Assembly (NCBI RefSeq): GCF_041146795.1
Contig: NC_135182.1
Location: 2,876,501-2,940,500, forward strand
DNA from: Maylandia zebra
Taxonomy: Eukaryota; Chordata; Actinopteri; Cichliformes; Cichlidae
Direction: 5' to 3'
DNA length: 64,000 bases
This document shows positions 62,965-64,000 of this stretch, one piece after another; positions within the stretch are counted from its first letter, which is position 1; each line of letters starts with the position of its first letter. The notes beneath the pieces were generated by a model. That model was given only the letters and a program-made list of their open reading frames with translations, searched no databases and was not told the DNA's origin. A program made the translations under genes and the position numbers.

Positions 62965-63191
62965 GTCTGACACTTCCTACTGTCAGGTTTCCGACAAAGG
63001 GGCGGAGACAGTCAGGGTTAGTTGTAGTAAACCTGCTAGGGGGCAGGTTAGCTTCACGGCGTGTGTCGTCATAGTGACTCACTCAGGCTTCAGCTGAACT
63101 CGCTTTGTGAAACCGAAAACCCAGAGTTTTCGTTAACTCAGGGTATACTTACTCAGTTTTTCCACTAAACCGGCTTCCTGAAACAGGGCCC

Positions 63192-64000
63192 CGATCCAAC
63201 GAGCGCAACAAAGCAAAGAGGTGAGGAGCCGATTCCTTTTGGGCCAGGAAAAGTTTGGGACAGCAGGCCAAACAGGCGTTTTAGCTAACCGCCCACCTCA
63301 CTTACCCTGACGTCTGTGCCGCTTCCAGTGAGGTGAGCACGGAGGTTGGTAGAAAAAAGCTTTAGAACTGTCTGGTGATCATACATCGGTAGACACTTGA
63401 CATTTTGCTTGACACACAACAACAAAAACAAAGTGGAGAGCAAAAGATGCAGCAGATGGCATGCCATACACACTGGCGCCACAATGACCCATGAAGTTAA
63501 GGAGGATATGCAGAGGGTGTGACAGAGGAGGATAGGGTAAGATGGATGCAGATGATCCAGTGAGAGGGAGCAATCACAAGAAGAATTAGGAAGCATTTCA
63601 TTTCACTGCATTTCGTTAACTTTTGGCTTCTCCCTCTCTTGTATTTTGTCCTTGTCTATCTTTGCCCTCCTTTTTTCCTCTTCTCTTTTGCTGCCTTTCC
63701 ATGACGAATAATTGGCTATTTTGTGTGAAAATAAAAGAAACAGTCTAGACAGAACTTTGCTATTAAGATTATACTTTTAATTTTTGTATAAAATAACAAA
63801 AGCCAATAAAAATATGTAAAAACAAACACAATACACAAATTATATCTAAATATTGTTCACTGAAGTAGTCTGTGGTATTCGAATGCTAGCATTCAGCTAA
63901 AACCACTCAATTCAGAGTCCCTCTGGTCCTCAAGTCCTGTAGCAGCTTAAGAAGCTGCTCTTAAACATCGGCCATCATCTTCCTGTGGCACACTGGAAAC
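63192..64000. other. Right-end sequence, nothing recognised
   Basis: AT-rich towards the end, with several AATAAA-like strings near 63730-63830. On the human gene order a convergent pde9a 3' end would be expected in this direction, but I see none of its coding sequence. Confidence 0.45.

Larger units (their letters stand above)
60204..63191. mobile_element. Two-gene PIF/Harbinger DNA transposon, apparently complete
   Basis: Terminal inverted repeats of about 27 bp are perfect: GGGCCCTGTTTCAGGAAGCC at the left, continuing CGGTTTAG, and its reverse complement at the right end. Further inward, both ends carry a TCGGTTTCA motif. Between them are the two genes typical of the superfamily, convergently arranged: a Myb/SANT-like protein on plus and a HARBI1-like transposase on minus. 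A 3-bp target duplication is not evident at the outer edges (CCT versus CGA). Confidence 0.9.

Noticed and set aside
63285-64000. A possible pde9a 3' end at the right edge
   Set aside because: It is expected from human gene order, but no recognisable coding sequence is in the window.

Overview
The window is nuclear DNA of a ray-finned (teleost) fish. The evidence is spliced vertebrate genes with GT-AG introns, long CA/GT microsatellites, and fish-type mobile elements: hAT and Tc1-like MITEs, an L2-like LINE, a Rex3-like LINE with a GATG tail, and a PIF/Harbinger element. A percomorph such as a cichlid is plausible, but the species cannot be fixed from sequence alone.

Three host genes are recognised: pknox1 (minus), ndufv3 (minus) and wdr4 (plus). 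They stand in the same neighbourhood as human 21q22.3 (PKNOX1-NDUFV3-WDR4). The pknox1 model has ten coding exons between 4615 and 17256 and encodes 436 aa. Its 5'-UTR exon and promoter lie near 18.68-18.8 kb. ndufv3 runs from its start codon at 29705 to its stop at 19327. A 975-nt cassette exon separates a 105-aa short isoform from a ~430-aa long isoform. The complete wdr4 model has eleven coding exons from 47512 to 58942 and encodes 414 aa. ndufv3 and wdr4 are head to head, about 3.1 kb apart.

The dominant structure is a direct tandem duplication of 14,666 bp. Unit 1 is 21602-36267 and unit 2 is 36268-50933, with one base of junction microhomology. I found only one base difference between the units (T29270/C43936). 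The left breakpoint lies in the last intron of ndufv3, inside a Tc1-like MITE. The right breakpoint lies in wdr4 intron 4. Each unit therefore carries both promoters, ndufv3 exons 1-3 and wdr4 exons 1-4. Only unit 1 is joined to the last ndufv3 exon, and only unit 2 is joined to wdr4 exons 5-11. One complete copy of each gene survives, with a promoter-bearing 5' fragment of each between them. This is either a very recent tandem duplication or a false duplication in the assembly. Sequence alone cannot decide.

Layout: 1-4.6 kb holds the pknox1 3' flank, a LINE RT fragment and a GT microsatellite. 4.6-18.8 kb is pknox1, with LINE, hAT and nested Tc1/hAT insertions in introns and a (TG)54 tract abutting one 3' splice site. 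19.3-36.3 kb is ndufv3 and duplication unit 1. 36.3-50.9 kb is unit 2. 50.9-59.1 kb is the rest of wdr4, with two hAT-type elements and an L2-like LINE in introns. 60.2-63.2 kb is a two-gene PIF/Harbinger transposon whose 346-codon transposase looks intact. The ends (1-2.2 kb and 63.2-64 kb) hold nothing I recognise.
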